From: Sclerurus mexicanus
Taxonomy: Eukaryota > Chordata > Aves > Passeriformes > Furnariidae
Assembly: GCA_013396755.1 (NCBI GenBank)
Contig: VWZF01002943.1
Span: 310,001-374,000 of the forward strand
DNA: 64,000 nt
Direction: 5' to 3'
Both the position numbers and the translations under genes were made by a program. Position 1 is the stretch's first letter. Each line of letters begins with the position of its first letter. The notes below the pieces were generated by a model that was given only the letters and a program-made list of their open reading frames with translations, was not told the origin of the DNA and made no database searches. Of the stretch, positions 23,461-35,893 are shown piece by piece.

Positions 23461-26400
23461 AGCAGGACGATGACACACTCAAGTGGTCTGGGACCATAAG
23501 GGAAGAAAGAGTGGGACAGACCAGACTCTCAGGATGCTGATAAGAAAAATGAACTTTGAGATGACCATGGGGAAAGGCAGAGGAGCCAAAATGAGAAAGC
23601 AGCAGTGGAAACCCTGCAGATAGCTCATCTGGGACCTGGCCTGAGGTAGGTGCTCTGTTCCCTGACCAGCTGGAAAATCTGCAACACTTTAATTTCCACC
23701 AAGAAACCCTGAGTATCTTAGAGGGCCTCAGAGCTGAATTAGGTGCAAAATAAATCAGTCCTCTGTGACTTTTTTCTCAATAAAGTCACTTTGTCATCTC
23801 CATTTTCCATGTGAAACAGCTAGGAAATGTCAGGCTGATAAAGAATGCCACTGGAATGAAGCTCTCGCTCTGAGGTGCTTGCAGGTTCAGGAAGTCAAGG
23901 CATCAATTATACCCTGCCCTTAGGCTTTTTATTTTACCTCCTCTTGGTTAGAGAAGGTTGGTGTGTATCATTGTACCTACAAATCACATGGAGGTTGGAA
24001 CACAGTCTGGGTCTCCTCGGTGAGTGCCAAAGGCACAGCAACAAGAACAAGAGAAGACACTCATGTAATGGGAGAGCATTTTCCAACACCATGGCTGTGA
24101 GACAGCTGACATCCAAGGGCTTTAGGAGATGAAGGTGCTGGAGGCAACCGTATACTATTTAGGAGACCAGAGGAGACAAATGGAGATTTTGGAGCTGGGG
24201 AGCCTGTCCAGGTAGGTGGTTATGGACAGAGGCAGCAGTGGAGGTGCTGCCACTTCCCCTAGCTCCCTCTGAGCTTCTCAGCCAACATGACCTGGAAACA
24301 TCCAAGAATCAGGCAAACAGCCCAGAAGTTGAGCTCTAGGCTAGCAGGGATGATGCCTGGAGAGCAGATGAAGCAAATGTTGTAGAAGCCAATTAGGAGT
24401 GAAGGCACTGGGATAAATCTATTTGAAATCTTCCTGCATAGCTCTGCCACAGTTTAAGAGCAGCCCTTTGGAGGGGCCCAAGTTTTCCTAGCAGAGCAGT
24501 TTCCCAGTTGCATCCCATGCATTTTCCCATGGTGCCAAGTCATTTGTTTATTGGAGGGGATTTTTATTGTACTTTCAGAATTAAGCTCAGGGCCTCTGTT
24601 GTATCAGGACACAGAAAAGACCCTCCCATGCTGGGTTTGGCTAGAAAAACGTGCAGTCTGTTACCACGTCCAGCACATCTCTGAACTTGGCTCTTGTGCT
24701 CAAATGACCTGTGAAATATCCAGTGCCATCACCCATGTGGTTCTCCATGAAGAAAACCTCCCAGTGTTAATAGGCAAGAGCAGGAGCAGAGCAGCTGGTT
24801 GGGCAGGTGGAGAGTTGTTTCATCACTGCTGAAGAAATGCTCAGCTCACTGGAGATTTGGGGGAGAACTCAATTCTGTCATGGGGCTGAGTACTCATGTT
24901 GCACTGAGGAAGAAGGGAAGGATCTGGCACTCAATCAGGGATTGCACTGGGTGTTCCACAGGTCATCTGAGCACAAGAGCCATCTCCATGGACGTTCTGG
25001 GCATCGTATAACAGATTGCATGTTTTTTCAGTCAAATCCAACTCAAGAGGGTCTGTTCTGTGCCCTGATACAGCAGAGGCCCTGAGTTTAATTCTGAAAG
25101 TACTATAAAAATTTCCTCCAATAAACAAATTCACAATGGTTCTAATGATAACAATGCCTTTTTTTCCTTTGTAGCAACCAATGGGCAAGCCATCTCAAGC
25201 TGCTTTTTCCCCATCCAATTTCTGACTCCATCTCCCATTCCCTTCTATCCAGTATTACCTTCCAAATTCCTACTCTGATCCTCAGATAATTCAAACATAT
25301 TGCATTGCTTTACAAAGTGTGTTATTTTATCCCTTTCACCTGCCACTTTTCTTTTAGATAAACACTCATAACTTCCAACATATCAGCTTAACTCTTTGAC
25401 CATCAAGACCAGCTGAGATTTTCATAGGGGAAATTCTTTCATTTTCTTCCCTGTTCTGTGCTTTAAGCCAAGCAGAAACCATAACTGCTTTAGCATTGTC
25501 TTCAGATCATTTTACATAAGCTCTGTCTAATAATTTCACCAACTTCTGGCATTATTGTATCTGCCTAGGATGAACTTGTGGTGTAAAGCTGCCTCATTCA
25601 CAACTCCTTGTTGAGAGCTACTTATTTCCTGCCTCAATCAACACCTCTCACAATGTGAAGACCCTGAGCTGTGCACAGGATACCAGATTTGGACACATGC
25701 ACACCCCCAGCACATCTCACACCAGTTTCCCATTCCAATGCAATGGGCAGAGACAGCACCATGAGCAGGAGTTGAACAAAATACTTCCAAATGAGAATCG
25801 TTTTCCTGATGTTCCTCCCATAACACTGCCATCAAAGTCTAGCCCTGCCTCATCCTTGCAAGTTGGATCTGAGCTGAGAGCTGCTCCAACATCACCTCTT
25901 GCACATCAGCAGAGTCAAGCCATGGTGGAACTGGGGAACAACAAAAAGAGGGGGCAAAGGGAAAAAGTTGCAAACTAGAAATCCCATTTTTCACTATAAA
26001 ACTCAAAAGCACTTCACCCATTCTCACATCCATCACCCAGGGATCCCTGTTCAGCAACTTAGGCATAGTTGTGCCTGCCCTCTTCAGGACCTAGATCCAC
26101 CTTCTGTAATCATGAGATAAGCTAAATCACCTCAAATCCTTCAAAATATCTAATCCACTCAGTCTTCCCAACCTCCATCTGTTTTCTTTTCCCTAACTTC
26201 CTTCAGGATGCTCGATCAAAGGGGGTTTTGATTGAAGTTTGCTAAGGCGGGGTTTTGATTGAAGTTTGCTAAGGCAGGGTTTTGCTTCTGCCTGCAAAAC
26301 ATCCTGTTGGATATCATTCGGCCAAGTGTTCCTTGCTGCTGGGCCACCACAGCCAGAAGCCTAGTCCTCTGCCTCCCATGCGCCATCACTGTATCATTGG

Positions 26401-29400
26401 TTTGGGTGCCATCCCAGTCCCAAGGGTCTATGGGAACATGTCATGCACAGGGCAGGGAAGGTGGCATGGAGAGAAGCAACTTGAGCACAACTTTCCTACT
26501 TCTGTGAGAAGGCCTCTTTCAGTGGATTCTGGGCTGTCACCTTCTTCCAAGGCCACCTTCACCAACCTTTGGACACCATTTTGAGGGAAAAGGGTCACAG
26601 CATGAGGGTCTTGGGAGGTCCCACGTTAACAGTGGACTTCCTGGCCTGAGCATTCCATTGTGAAGCCCATACGCTGCATCTTCTTCCCACTGGTACTGCT
26701 CTAAACCAGATCTCAGAAGCCACCATAGGCACCAGATGGACTACAGCCCTGCCACGAGGGATAGTTGTTTGAGAAAACCTCACAAATCTGGGGGGATCCC
26801 ACAGCCCTCTGAAAACTGCTCCTGGCTGTTTTGCCATGAGCCTCAAAAGGCTGCCAGGAGACGCCTGGGTTAACAGGGCTGCTCCACAGAGATCCACCCG
26901 CTCCGCCGGGGTCACAGCTGATCTGTGTCGCAACATCTCTCTGAGTCATCCATTTCCTCCCAGTCACCGAAAATGGCCTCAAAGTTTGTACAGATGGTGC
27001 TTAATCCCAGTTTGTACAATGGGTGTTTGGGCTTTCAAAGGACAATTACTAAAGGAAAGCAGCGGGAGAAGGAGGAGGGGTGGGAGAGGGCACAAGCAGG
27101 ACGGCAGGATGCAAGCCAGTGGGGCAGTGGTCCAGGAAGGGTTAAGCATCCAGTAGGAATGCAGGCACAGGACAGGCAGCTTGGTTTGGCCCACAGAGGC
27201 TCAAACTAATAGCCAATGCTAAATCTCAGAGGGATGAGGACCAGGGGATCATATCCACCCCAGAGACCTGAGGCTGCCTGGGACTTTCAGTCCTTGACCT
27301 GGCATAGAGCCCTCTCCCTGCATATTGCTCTGGGGTCAACATGCCATAGATCAACAGCATGGTCATGGCTGGATGAAAGATAGGGTTGATGGCCACTTCC
27401 CAAGGACAGGATAGCACCTGGCAGCACCTCCTCCTGCTCTAGATCCACCTGGTTCTGGGAAAGAACATCCCCTCCCACCAGGATGGACAGCTGATACTAG
27501 AGGAAACAGTGGTGAAGTTGGCCTGCTCAAAGGGGAATGGTGCTGTGTCCAGCCTGCAAAGGGAAATGTTCACAACCAGCACATAGTGCTTGGATGCCGG
27601 CATGTCTGGAGGTCCCAGAAACACTCCACACAATATGCTTTCAAGGCCTCTCTGCCCCTGCCTGCTCTTAGCTAGACTCATATCAAGGTGAGGGAACTGG
27701 ACCCCTCTGCATCACCACTCCATCCCTGAAGCTATGGCAGGACCAGGTACAGAAGATGGACAGGGATGGAGGGGGTCAGCCCATGCTCAAGTGAGTGGGA
27801 AGCCCTTCTGTGGGGCAAAATCCTCCAATCCCACTGCTTGGCCTTCCCAGCCACCTGTCCCACCAGTCAGAGCACTGGGGAACTTACAAACAAGCACAAG
27901 AGCAAACCTGGGTGACACAGGGCAGGGAGAACCAGAAGGGCTCAGCACAGGGATTTGGGGCTGGGAAAAGCCTCCTTCCCACCAGTTTCCCCTCTTCAGC
28001 CCAGGAGAGATGACATGGGGCAAGGAAGGAGGTTGCTTTCTCTCCACTGAAAGCACAGCATTGCATCTCCACACTGAGGCTCCTGGGAAATGGGGTCACA
28101 GCCAAAACACCTCCACTCCCTGCAGATTCAGTGGGGCTGATGCAGCCAGGAGAGGTGAGATACCGAGGTCTTGAGAGCGCTGAGCAAAACAGTATAGGGC
28201 CAGCCTTCCTCTGCGGCCACGCTCGCTGTCCCCGTCGTATGTCCGTGTCCGTTCTACACAGCCCCGCACTTCAGAAGCAATTAGCAGCTGAGTTGAACTA
28301 ATTCCCAGCGTGGCAGGTCCAACAAAAACAGTGCAGGCTGGCTCATGCCCCACACCTCCGTGCGTTTTGGAGGGCCGGGGTGTCCCTGCCAAGAGCAACA
28401 CAAATAACCCACTGCTCCTCCAGGTTAAGAGGCAGCCCTGGAGGGCTGGAGCATGGTGGCTGGGGCCGAGTGCTGCCGCAGGCTCCTACACTGACAGAAA
28501 AGCAGTCTCTGTTACCCACCGGGTCAGGAGGGAGGCAAGCACAAGGATTCGTGTATGTGGTGCCTGTCCCAGGGGGCGGTGGGGAGAGGAGTGAGGGCGG
28601 GAAGTGGGTGGCAAGGGAGCCTCAAGCTAGGTGTGGGGCTTTTTGTGGAGAAGGTACTTGCAAACAGCACTTGTGGGGTGTTTGTCAGCCCCACCGAGGC
28701 TCCAGCAGCTGAAATAACAACGTGGGGAAAGGGTGTGAAACACTGCTGGGACCCCTTGCCCGAGCCCCACTCGGCTGGTGCTGCTGGGATGCAGGCTGAT
28801 GGATCACCGCATCCCTTCTGGAACCAGGAATGTTCCTGGGCTCAGTGACAGTCTCTGGCAGGGGTTTGGGCCTCAGCTGGGACCCCCTGCTCATGTTAGA
28901 ACCCCATGATGCTGCAGTGCAAGCAGGGCTGACAAGCTTTTCTGAGGCAAGTTGCGATTTTGGATGCAACAGGTTAAAACCAGGCTCCCTCTCCAAGAAG
29001 AGAGTGCAGGACACATCATGTGACAACAAAGGGACCCAGGCTGTTCTCCAGATGAGTCCACTGACAGCTGAGGACAGAAGGGGTGATGGCAGCAAACCCT
29101 GCCCTTTGACATGCCATCCTGCATCAGGCCAGCTCTGCTTGAAGCCCTTTCACACTGGGCACCACATGGCTGCTGTCAGGCCAAGATGCCACTCATGCAT
29201 CCCCAGCAGATCAGAGCTGTCTGCCTTGTGCGAGCATACCAAGACAGCCCCAGAGCAGCACCAGGCACAAAAGGAGACATGTTGGGAGAGAAACCAGCAG
29301 GGTTTTGGCAGCGCTGAGCACTGTATTTTGGCTGGGATTGGCAGGTACTGGGGATCCCAGATGGCATCAGAGAGGCTGTGATCCCAGAGTGCCAGCCCCT

Positions 29401-30384
29401 CCTTGACTTTCACTGCTCCTGTACTGGGGCTATACTTATCCCATCCAGCAACCATGCCAGGACATAGCCAAAATCATGGTGGGGGCACTTCCTGGAGGAG
29501 AGACAATGAGAGCTGCATCACAAAGGAGAATCCCCAAATGCACATTTCCCATGGGTGGCCAGGGACAAAGCAGGTCCCTTCAAATACACTTGAACAGGCA
29601 GGGGCTTGTTGCTCATCCTGCCTGTAACTCTCCAACCAGCCCCATGACCAAGCAGAAGAGTAACCACATCCCCCTGCAGAGCTGGGCTCAGACAGCTCAT
29701 CTGGACACAGGAACCACTGTCTCCCAAGGTCACAGCATGCACATGAGCCTTTGGACCACAGACACTCAGTCCTCTGCTGTGAGCAGGGGTCACTCCAGCC
29801 CCTGTTGCAGTGCATAGCCAGGGATTTACCTCAGTGAAGTGCTGCCTGGCTTGGGACACGTCCCACATGTGCTGCACAATCACAGCCACTTCCCCAAGTG
29901 GGTGATGGAGAGTTCCTGGGGTCAAGCTGTTAAGCTCCCATCTGTGTAGAGTCTTAACCTGTCCTATGATCCCAGCAAGGCACCCCATGCTGGAGCACAT
30001 GGTGGAGAGGGAGGGGGCCTTTCAGTAAACGATGCCTCAAAACATGCCATCAAAACAAGGACTGGGGACTGCCAAGACTGGGGACAGTGGCAGTAGGCAG
30101 AGGCCTTGAAGGCTGCCAGCTGGCACAAAGTAGCCAGCCCCTTTTCCATCTCTGCCCAGTCCTCGGGCTCCTTCCCACAGTGCCTGTAGCTGCCAGCAGT
30201 TTTCAGCCTCTGAACGCATCTATTTGATAAACCACAGGAGAGGAAAATGCGAGGGAGCTGGGTCAGAGGCTGGATGGATTGGGGGTTGAAGGCACATTTT
30301 GCCTTCAGTGGGAGAGTCAGCTTGCTATGCCTGGCAGGACTGGGCTGTTCCTGGGCACTTACCCCAGGCAGCAAGGCATGGGAA
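23461..30384. other. Intergenic DNA between CR1 copies
   Basis: No gene found. It contains a 27-bp tandem duplication at 26223-26287 and a short block at 28200-28330 with homeodomain-like words. At 29474-29817 both strands are open for 113 codons in nearly the same interval, which points to composition rather than coding. Confidence 0.6.
26223..26287 (+). repeat. 27-bp tandem duplication (2.4 copies)
   Basis: The unit GGGTTTTGATTGAAGTTTGC plus TAAGGCG occurs at 26223-26249 and again at 26250-26276 with one mismatch in the last base, then restarts (GGGTTTTG) at 26277. Such near identity points to a recent duplication. Confidence 0.9.
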
Positions 30385-31740
30385 GAAGGGCTGGAAGGAG
30401 GATCTGGGGAACTACAGGCCTATCAGTCTGACCTCAGTGCTTGGGAAGGTTATGGAGTAGATCATCTTGAATGCAATCACACAGCACCTACACAGGGGAT
30501 CAGAACCAGCTAGCATGGGTTTAGGAAGGGCAGGTCCTGCATGACTTACCTGATCTGTTTTTATGACCAGATGACCCACTTGGTGGATGAGGGAAAGGCT
30601 GTGGATGTGTCTACCTGGACATCAGGAAAGCCTTTGATACTGTCTCCCACAGCACACTCCTGACAGAGCAGGAAGCGCACGGTTTTGGACAGGTGCACTC
30701 TTTGCTGGGTTAAAAACTGGCTGGATGGCCGGGCCCAGAGAGTGGTGGTGAACGGAGTTAAATTCATTTGGCATCCAGTCACTAGTGGCGTCCCTCAGGG
30801 ATGGGTGTTGGGCCCAGTCTTGTTCAGTATCTTTAATGATCTGGGTGAGGGGGTTGAGTCTACTATTAGCAAATTTGTGGACAACATCAGTCTGGGTTTG
30901 AGTTTTCAACTGCTGGAGGGTAAAAAAGCTCTGCAGAGGGACCTGGATGGGCTGGATAGATGGGCCAAGACCAACAGCATGAAGCTCAACAAGACCAAGT
31001 GCTGGGTCCTGCACTTTGGCCACAGTAACCTCTGCAGCTCCAGGCTGGGGGCAAAATTGCTGGAAAGTGGCCCAGCGGAAAAGGACCTGGGGGAGTTGAT
31101 TGACAGTGGCTGAACATGAGCCAGCATGTGCCCAGGTGGGCAAGAAAGCCAGTGACATCCTGGCCTGTATCAGGAATAATGTGGCCAGCAGGACTAGGGA
31201 AGTGATTCTTCCCCTGTACTCAGCACTGGTGAGGCCATGCCTCAAGTGCTGAGTCCAGTTCAGGGCTCCTCAATTCAGAAAGGACATTGAGGTGCTGGAG
31301 TGGGTCCAGAGAAAGGCAATGGTGCTGGTGAAGACTCTAGAGTGTATATCCTATGAGGGGTGGCTGAGGGGGCTGGGGGTGTTTAGCCTGGAAAAGAGGA
31401 GGCTCAGGGATGACCTTATTGCTCTCTACAACTATCTGAAAGGAGGCTGTAGCCAGGTCTCTTCTCCCAGGCAACTAGCAATAGGATAAGAAGACACAGT
31501 CTTAAATTGCACCAGGGGAGGTTTAGGTTGGACATTAGGAAAAAATTCTTCGCAGAAGGGATGATTAGATAGTGGAAAGGACTGCCCAGGGAGGTGGTAG
31601 AATCACCGTTCTTGGAAGTGTTTAAGGAAAGCCTGGATGCGGAATTTCATGCCATGGTCTAGTTGACATGGTAGTGCTCAGTCATAGGTTGGACTCAATG
31701 ATCTCAGAGATCTTTTCCAACCTAAATGATTCTGTGATTT
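30385..31740 (+). repeat. CR1 LINE, 3' 1.35 kb with decayed reverse transcriptase
   Basis: This is the longest CR1 copy in the window. Read with frame changes it shows reverse-transcriptase blocks in order: NYRPISLTS near 30410, VDEGKAVD near 30580, KAFDTVSH near 30630, SGVPQG near 30786, then LGPVLFSIFNDL. The catalytic FADD box is changed to FVDN (near 30880), and stops and frameshifts interrupt the frame, so it is inactive. It ends at the typical CR1 3' end (GACTCAATGATCTCAGAGAT, CCAACCTAAATGATTCTGTG) at about 31740. The open frame at 30685-31113 is part of it, not a host gene. The 5' part is missing, as is usual for CR1. Confidence 0.93.
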
Positions 31741-32824
31741 AGTGCCTCCTCAGTGTATTCCACTGTGTCTGGTGTCTGGGATTCGGCTGCTGCCACATCC
31801 CCAGGGCCTTGTCCTCAGCAGGGTGGGCAGGAAGATGAAGGAAGCTCTAAGTACAAAACGTTCCCTGAGATGGTCTATACAGATGCCACACTAGTGGCAA
31901 CTCATGTCAGGAATGTTGTACAACAGCTCAACTCCTAGGAGATCTACCTGTAAGATTCCCACCCTACCCATGTAAGGTCTTCAGGGATAAGCAAATAGCC
32001 AGGGCCATGGAATGACAAACCTCTGAAAGCTAGGACTGAACACAGTCTGCGCCCAAACTCAGGCCAGCTGGGTCTGACCCCGTGTGCCATGCCACCTGCC
32101 TTTCCAGTGAGCAGACTAACCCAGCACTGCCACAGCTACAGACTCTGGTGTGGGCTGTGGTGGGGTCTCTGGTTTTTCAAGCTCTGACTGCATCTATAGT
32201 GACTGAAATGATCCCTATTGTCACTGCAGCGACATCAGGACAGATGTTTGTGCTCAATTATGCCCATATCTGTGCCTTCCAAACAGCCCTCAGTAGGGAG
32301 GTAGGCAAGGAGACAGCTTGTGAGTTCAGCAAGCAGGTTCAGGAGCTTTTTGGATGGGACAGTGTCAAAAAAATGACAGACTCAGCTGCATAGCAAAGCC
32401 CTGGTTCACTGAGGTGCTCCCAGGAATAAAAACACAGTGACACAGATCTTCCCAAATCAGCACTCTGGTCCCACCACAGGCCCATGGGTCATCAATCCCA
32501 GCAGAAGCTCCTCCAGTGTCATTTGTTTTCATGCTCCCCTCTTACTCATCCTCATTCTCCAAGACTCCAGGACCCAGTGTTGGTCTTTAGATAAATACAT
32601 CACTCATTGAAAGCTGCAGGATTGCTCAGGTGCCCAGAAAGGAGCCTAGCTTTCTTGGGGCACCTTGGGGGTCAGCGCTGAGAGAGAATGGGGTTTGGTG
32701 ATGAATCCAGAACACATGGAGCCTCCTCTACAGCTCCAGCTGTGGCAGGACCTGCAGGGTGCACCATGCTCCTCCAGCCTGACAGTTCCTAACTCCACCC
32801 AAGACAGTAATAAAAAGCAACTGG
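31741..32824. other. Intergenic stretch with an unidentified open frame (32040-32393)
   Basis: Between the CR1 tail and the LTR, the plus strand is open from 32040 to a TAG at 32391-32393 (about 117 codons). It has a hydrophobic stretch (LVWAVVGSLVFQALTASIV) and then a helix-like tail (EFSKQVQELFGWDSVKKM). There is no good ATG start, and I do not recognise the protein. It may be a remnant of a repeat or retrogene, or chance. Confidence 0.3.
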
Positions 32825-32829
32825 CACAG
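32825..32829. repeat. Target-site duplication CACAG, left copy
   Basis: Matches 33427-33431 exactly, directly abutting both ends of the LTR. Confidence 0.85.
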
Positions 32830-33426
32830 TATCATGGTTTCACCCTAGGCAGCCCCCAAGCCCCCCACAGCTGCCAACTCACTCCCTCACCAGCAGGGTT
32901 GGGGAGAGAACCAAAGAGTAAAAGTGAGAAAACTCATGAGTTGAGATAAAGACAGTTTAATAGGGAAAGCAAAAGCCACACACAAAAGCAATGAAAAATA
33001 AAGAATTAATGCACCCCTTCCCATGGGCAGGCAGGTGTTCAGCACCCCCAGGAGAGCCGGACCCCATCCTGTGTAATGGTTACATGAGAAGACAAATGCC
33101 ATGATTCCAAATGTCCCCCCTCCTTCCTCCTCCTTCCCCCCAGATTTATATACTGAGCATGATGTCATATGGTCTGGAATATCCCTTTGGTCAATTTAGG
33201 TCACCTGTTCTGGCTGTGTCTCCTCCCAACCTCCCATGCACCCCCAGCCCCCTCCCCAGCATGGCCATATGAAAGCAGAAAAGGCCTTGGTTCTATGTAC
33301 GCCCCGCTTAGCAGTAACAAAAACATCACTACATTATTACCAATCCTGTGTTCAGCACAAATCCAAAACACAGCCCCGTACCTGCCACTATGAACACAGT
33401 TAACTCTGCCCCAGCCAAAACCAGCA
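32830..33426 (-). mobile_element. Solo LTR of an avian endogenous retrovirus
   Basis: 597 bp in minus orientation, starting TGCTGGTTTTGGC at 33426 and ending CCATGATA at 32830 (canonical CA end changed to TA). A perfect 5-bp target duplication CACAG flanks it (32825-32829 and 33427-33431). Inside are a TATA-like TATATAAAT at 33152-33144 and an ATTAAA poly(A) signal at 32961-32956 in the expected order. The sequence looks like the LTR family common in songbird genomes; a 5-bp duplication fits an ERVL-type or related element. No internal retroviral genes are present, so this is a solo LTR left after recombination. Family assignment is from memory of the general pattern and is uncertain. Confidence 0.88.
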
Positions 33427-33431
33427 CACAG
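33427..33431. repeat. Target-site duplication CACAG, right copy
   Basis: Exact match to 32825-32829, on the other side of the LTR. Confidence 0.85.
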
Positions 33432-34419
33432 ACAGGGAATAATGCGGCTGTAGCTCATGGGCTCCATTACTGGTATGTGATCGGATATCCCTCCTCAAAG
33501 GCAAGGGACAGGCAAGGAATGGACTGAAAACCTGGCTTCACTCAGGACACTTGTGCAGAGCACACCTAGAGCAAATCCCAGGCTCTGGGATTCGGCTGTG
33601 ATTCTGCCAGCCAAGGCAAAGGTGGGAGCCAGACTTACCTCCACCTCCAACACACAATCACCACCTTGGCATCACTGCATCAACACACTTTCAAATACAC
33701 AAGCAAGTCCTTCCACAGAAGGAGAGGTGGGGAAGGGCACTGGACATCACCCCCAGTCCCACTAGTGGCACCAGAGGTAGCTTAAAGCGTTTTCAGCAGC
33801 CTCTATTACCCTGGAGCTCCTGACAGCAGACACAATCATTGCTCCATTTTCTTCCCACCCCAAAACTCTGCCTTGGAGACAGTGTACTGATGCTCTGTGC
33901 TTCGGGAAGAGAGGCCACACCCTCAGCTAAGACTCAGTTAACACAGCGGGGGTGTCTGTCACCAGATCTACCACTCCCTTGGGCAGGCTGGCTCCACACT
34001 GAACACAAGCAGCAGGCTCAGCAAGCAGCACCCTCAGTTTGTAGTGTGCTGTGCTGTTTTAAACTTCATAACAGCAAATTGGCACCTTCTGCAGAGCTGG
34101 AGCCCCCCTGCAAACTCAGTTATCTTTACAACCAAAGCTACAATCTTGCTGAGAACGAAATCAAGGTCTCTTAGACCAGGACTATTGTTTTCAAACCCAA
34201 ACTGCTGTCGGCTGCAGGAGGGAAGAAGAGGCAGAGATGCACAATCATCCATTGTCTGGGTGGGTTTGTTAGAAACAGGTTGACAGATTAACCCATGCTG
34301 GAGCCAGGCTGGAGCCAACCCAGGATGGAACTAGAGGGGAACAGAGGGAATGAGGGAGCTCGATGCAGGAATTAAACTGCAGAGGCAGAGTCTGCACCAG
34401 TCAGCGGGCAGGGACACCA
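33432..34419. other. Intergenic DNA, nothing recognised
   Basis: No gene, RNA or repeat was identified in this stretch between the LTR and the next CR1 fragment. Confidence 0.6.
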
Positions 34420-34662
34420 GGAAGGGCCAGGGCAAAATGGCTTTAAACTGAGAGTAGGTTTAGATTAGACATTAGGAAGAAATTATTCTCTGTGAGGATG
34501 GTGAGGCACTGGAGCAGGTTGCCCAGAGAAGCTGTGGCAGTCCCTGGAAGTGTTAAAGGCCTGGTTGGATGGGACTTGGAGTAACCTGGGCTAGTGGAAG
34601 AGGTGTGGAATGACATGAGCTTTAAGGTCCCTTCCAACTCAAACCAGTCTGGGATTCTATGG
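34420..34662 (+). repeat. CR1 LINE 3' end
   Basis: Contains the ordered CR1 3' hallmarks: GGCTTTAAACTGAGAG, TTTAGATTAGACATTAGGAA, GGTTGCCCAGAGAAGCTGTG, AAGGTCCCTTCCAACTC and the end GGGATTCTAT. Left edge approximate. Confidence 0.92.
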
Positions 34663-35595
34663 AAAAGCAGATACCCATGGCACCATGTGAAAGTTTTTCT
34701 GCATCCACTGCCAGGTTCATCACTAAAGGGCAACAAAAGAACTACATGCACTCCACATGTCCCACTAGCACTGTGGACATGTCACACAGCCCAGACCCTT
34801 CCCCACTCCTCACAGGGTAAGGAGTGAATCTGAACACCGTCAGTCAGACCAGGTAGCTTCAGGCAAATCATCCCTATTCTGTCTCCAGACAGGGCTGAGA
34901 AACAGAAGAGGCTTAATCAGGGCATGAGGTCAAAGCTCGCATTTCCAAAAGCCCCTCAAGCAGTGCAGTTCCATCTTCAAAGCTATGCTGCCCTCCAGCC
35001 ACAGTGGCTGAGCTCTGGCCAGACACCACAGTCAGGTTTTCAAAGGTATTTCAGCCCCTCATCATATAAATTAAAGTCTGAAGGAATTTTCAGAGGCACC
35101 TCAGTACCTACATCCAATCAAGTTCTTGAATTACTCAGGCATCACAAAAGGCCTCCTGCTCTGCTGCAACAGCAGCTACATCCCCATGTTTCCTGAGCAA
35201 CCTCTGTAGTTGGTAGCAGCTCTTCTATGTCCAATGAAATATATCAGTCTGGCAGATTTCAGCTTCTTCACTCTCAGCAGACACTGAAGATGTTCTACTC
35301 TTCCACTGAACCTTAAAGGAAAAGTCCCAGCATGCAAACCCAAGTGGCATCTTCCCTTCATGCAAGAAAGGAAAAGGGCCCAGAATCCAAAGCTGGGGAC
35401 AGGTATTGGTCTGCTGGCAGTGTCCTCCTGTCCAATTTATAATACTTTCTTTCACCAAAGAGGCCAAAGCATCCCAGGTTCACTGGGGCTAAGACACCAT
35501 GAGACAGCAGTGAAGGAAAATCTACAGAAAGAGGGACAGGGTGTCTGGGCAGCATTCTACAGGCTTCTACCAGCCGCGAAACATGAAATATCCTG
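34663..35595. other. Intergenic DNA, nothing recognised
   Basis: No gene or repeat was identified between two CR1 fragments. Confidence 0.55.
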
Positions 35596-35893
35596 ACCTG
35601 TTAGGGACCCACAAGGATCATCAAGTTCAATCCCTGGCCTGCACAGACACCCCAACAATCCCACCATGCCCCTAAGAGCATTGTCCAAATGTTCCTTGAG
35701 CTCTGGCAGCCTTGGGGCCATGACTACTGCCCTGGGGAGCCTGTTCAGTGCCCAAACACCCTCTGGGGGAAGAACCTTTTCCTAATATCCAACCTAAACC
35801 TTCATGCTGTTTCCTCAGGTCCTGTCCCTGTTCACCAGAGAGCAGACATCAGCACCAGCCCCTCCACTGCCCCTTATCAGGAAGCTGTGGAAT
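35596..35893 (-). repeat. CR1 LINE 3' end, reverse orientation
   Basis: Reads GGATCATCAAGTTCAATCCC, then CCTTGAGCTCTGGCAGCCTT, GGGGAGCCTGTTCAGTGCCC and AACACCCTCTGGGGGAAGAA, the reverse complement of a CR1 3' region. Truncated at about 35893. Confidence 0.9.

Noticed and set aside
29474..30000. 113- and 160-codon frames open on both strands
   Set aside because: Simultaneous openness on both strands of the same interval with unstructured translations points to base composition, not genes.
30685..31113. 142-codon frame with reverse-transcriptase motifs as a possible gene
   Set aside because: It is part of a decayed CR1 LINE: the catalytic box is altered to FVDN and frame breaks lie on both sides.
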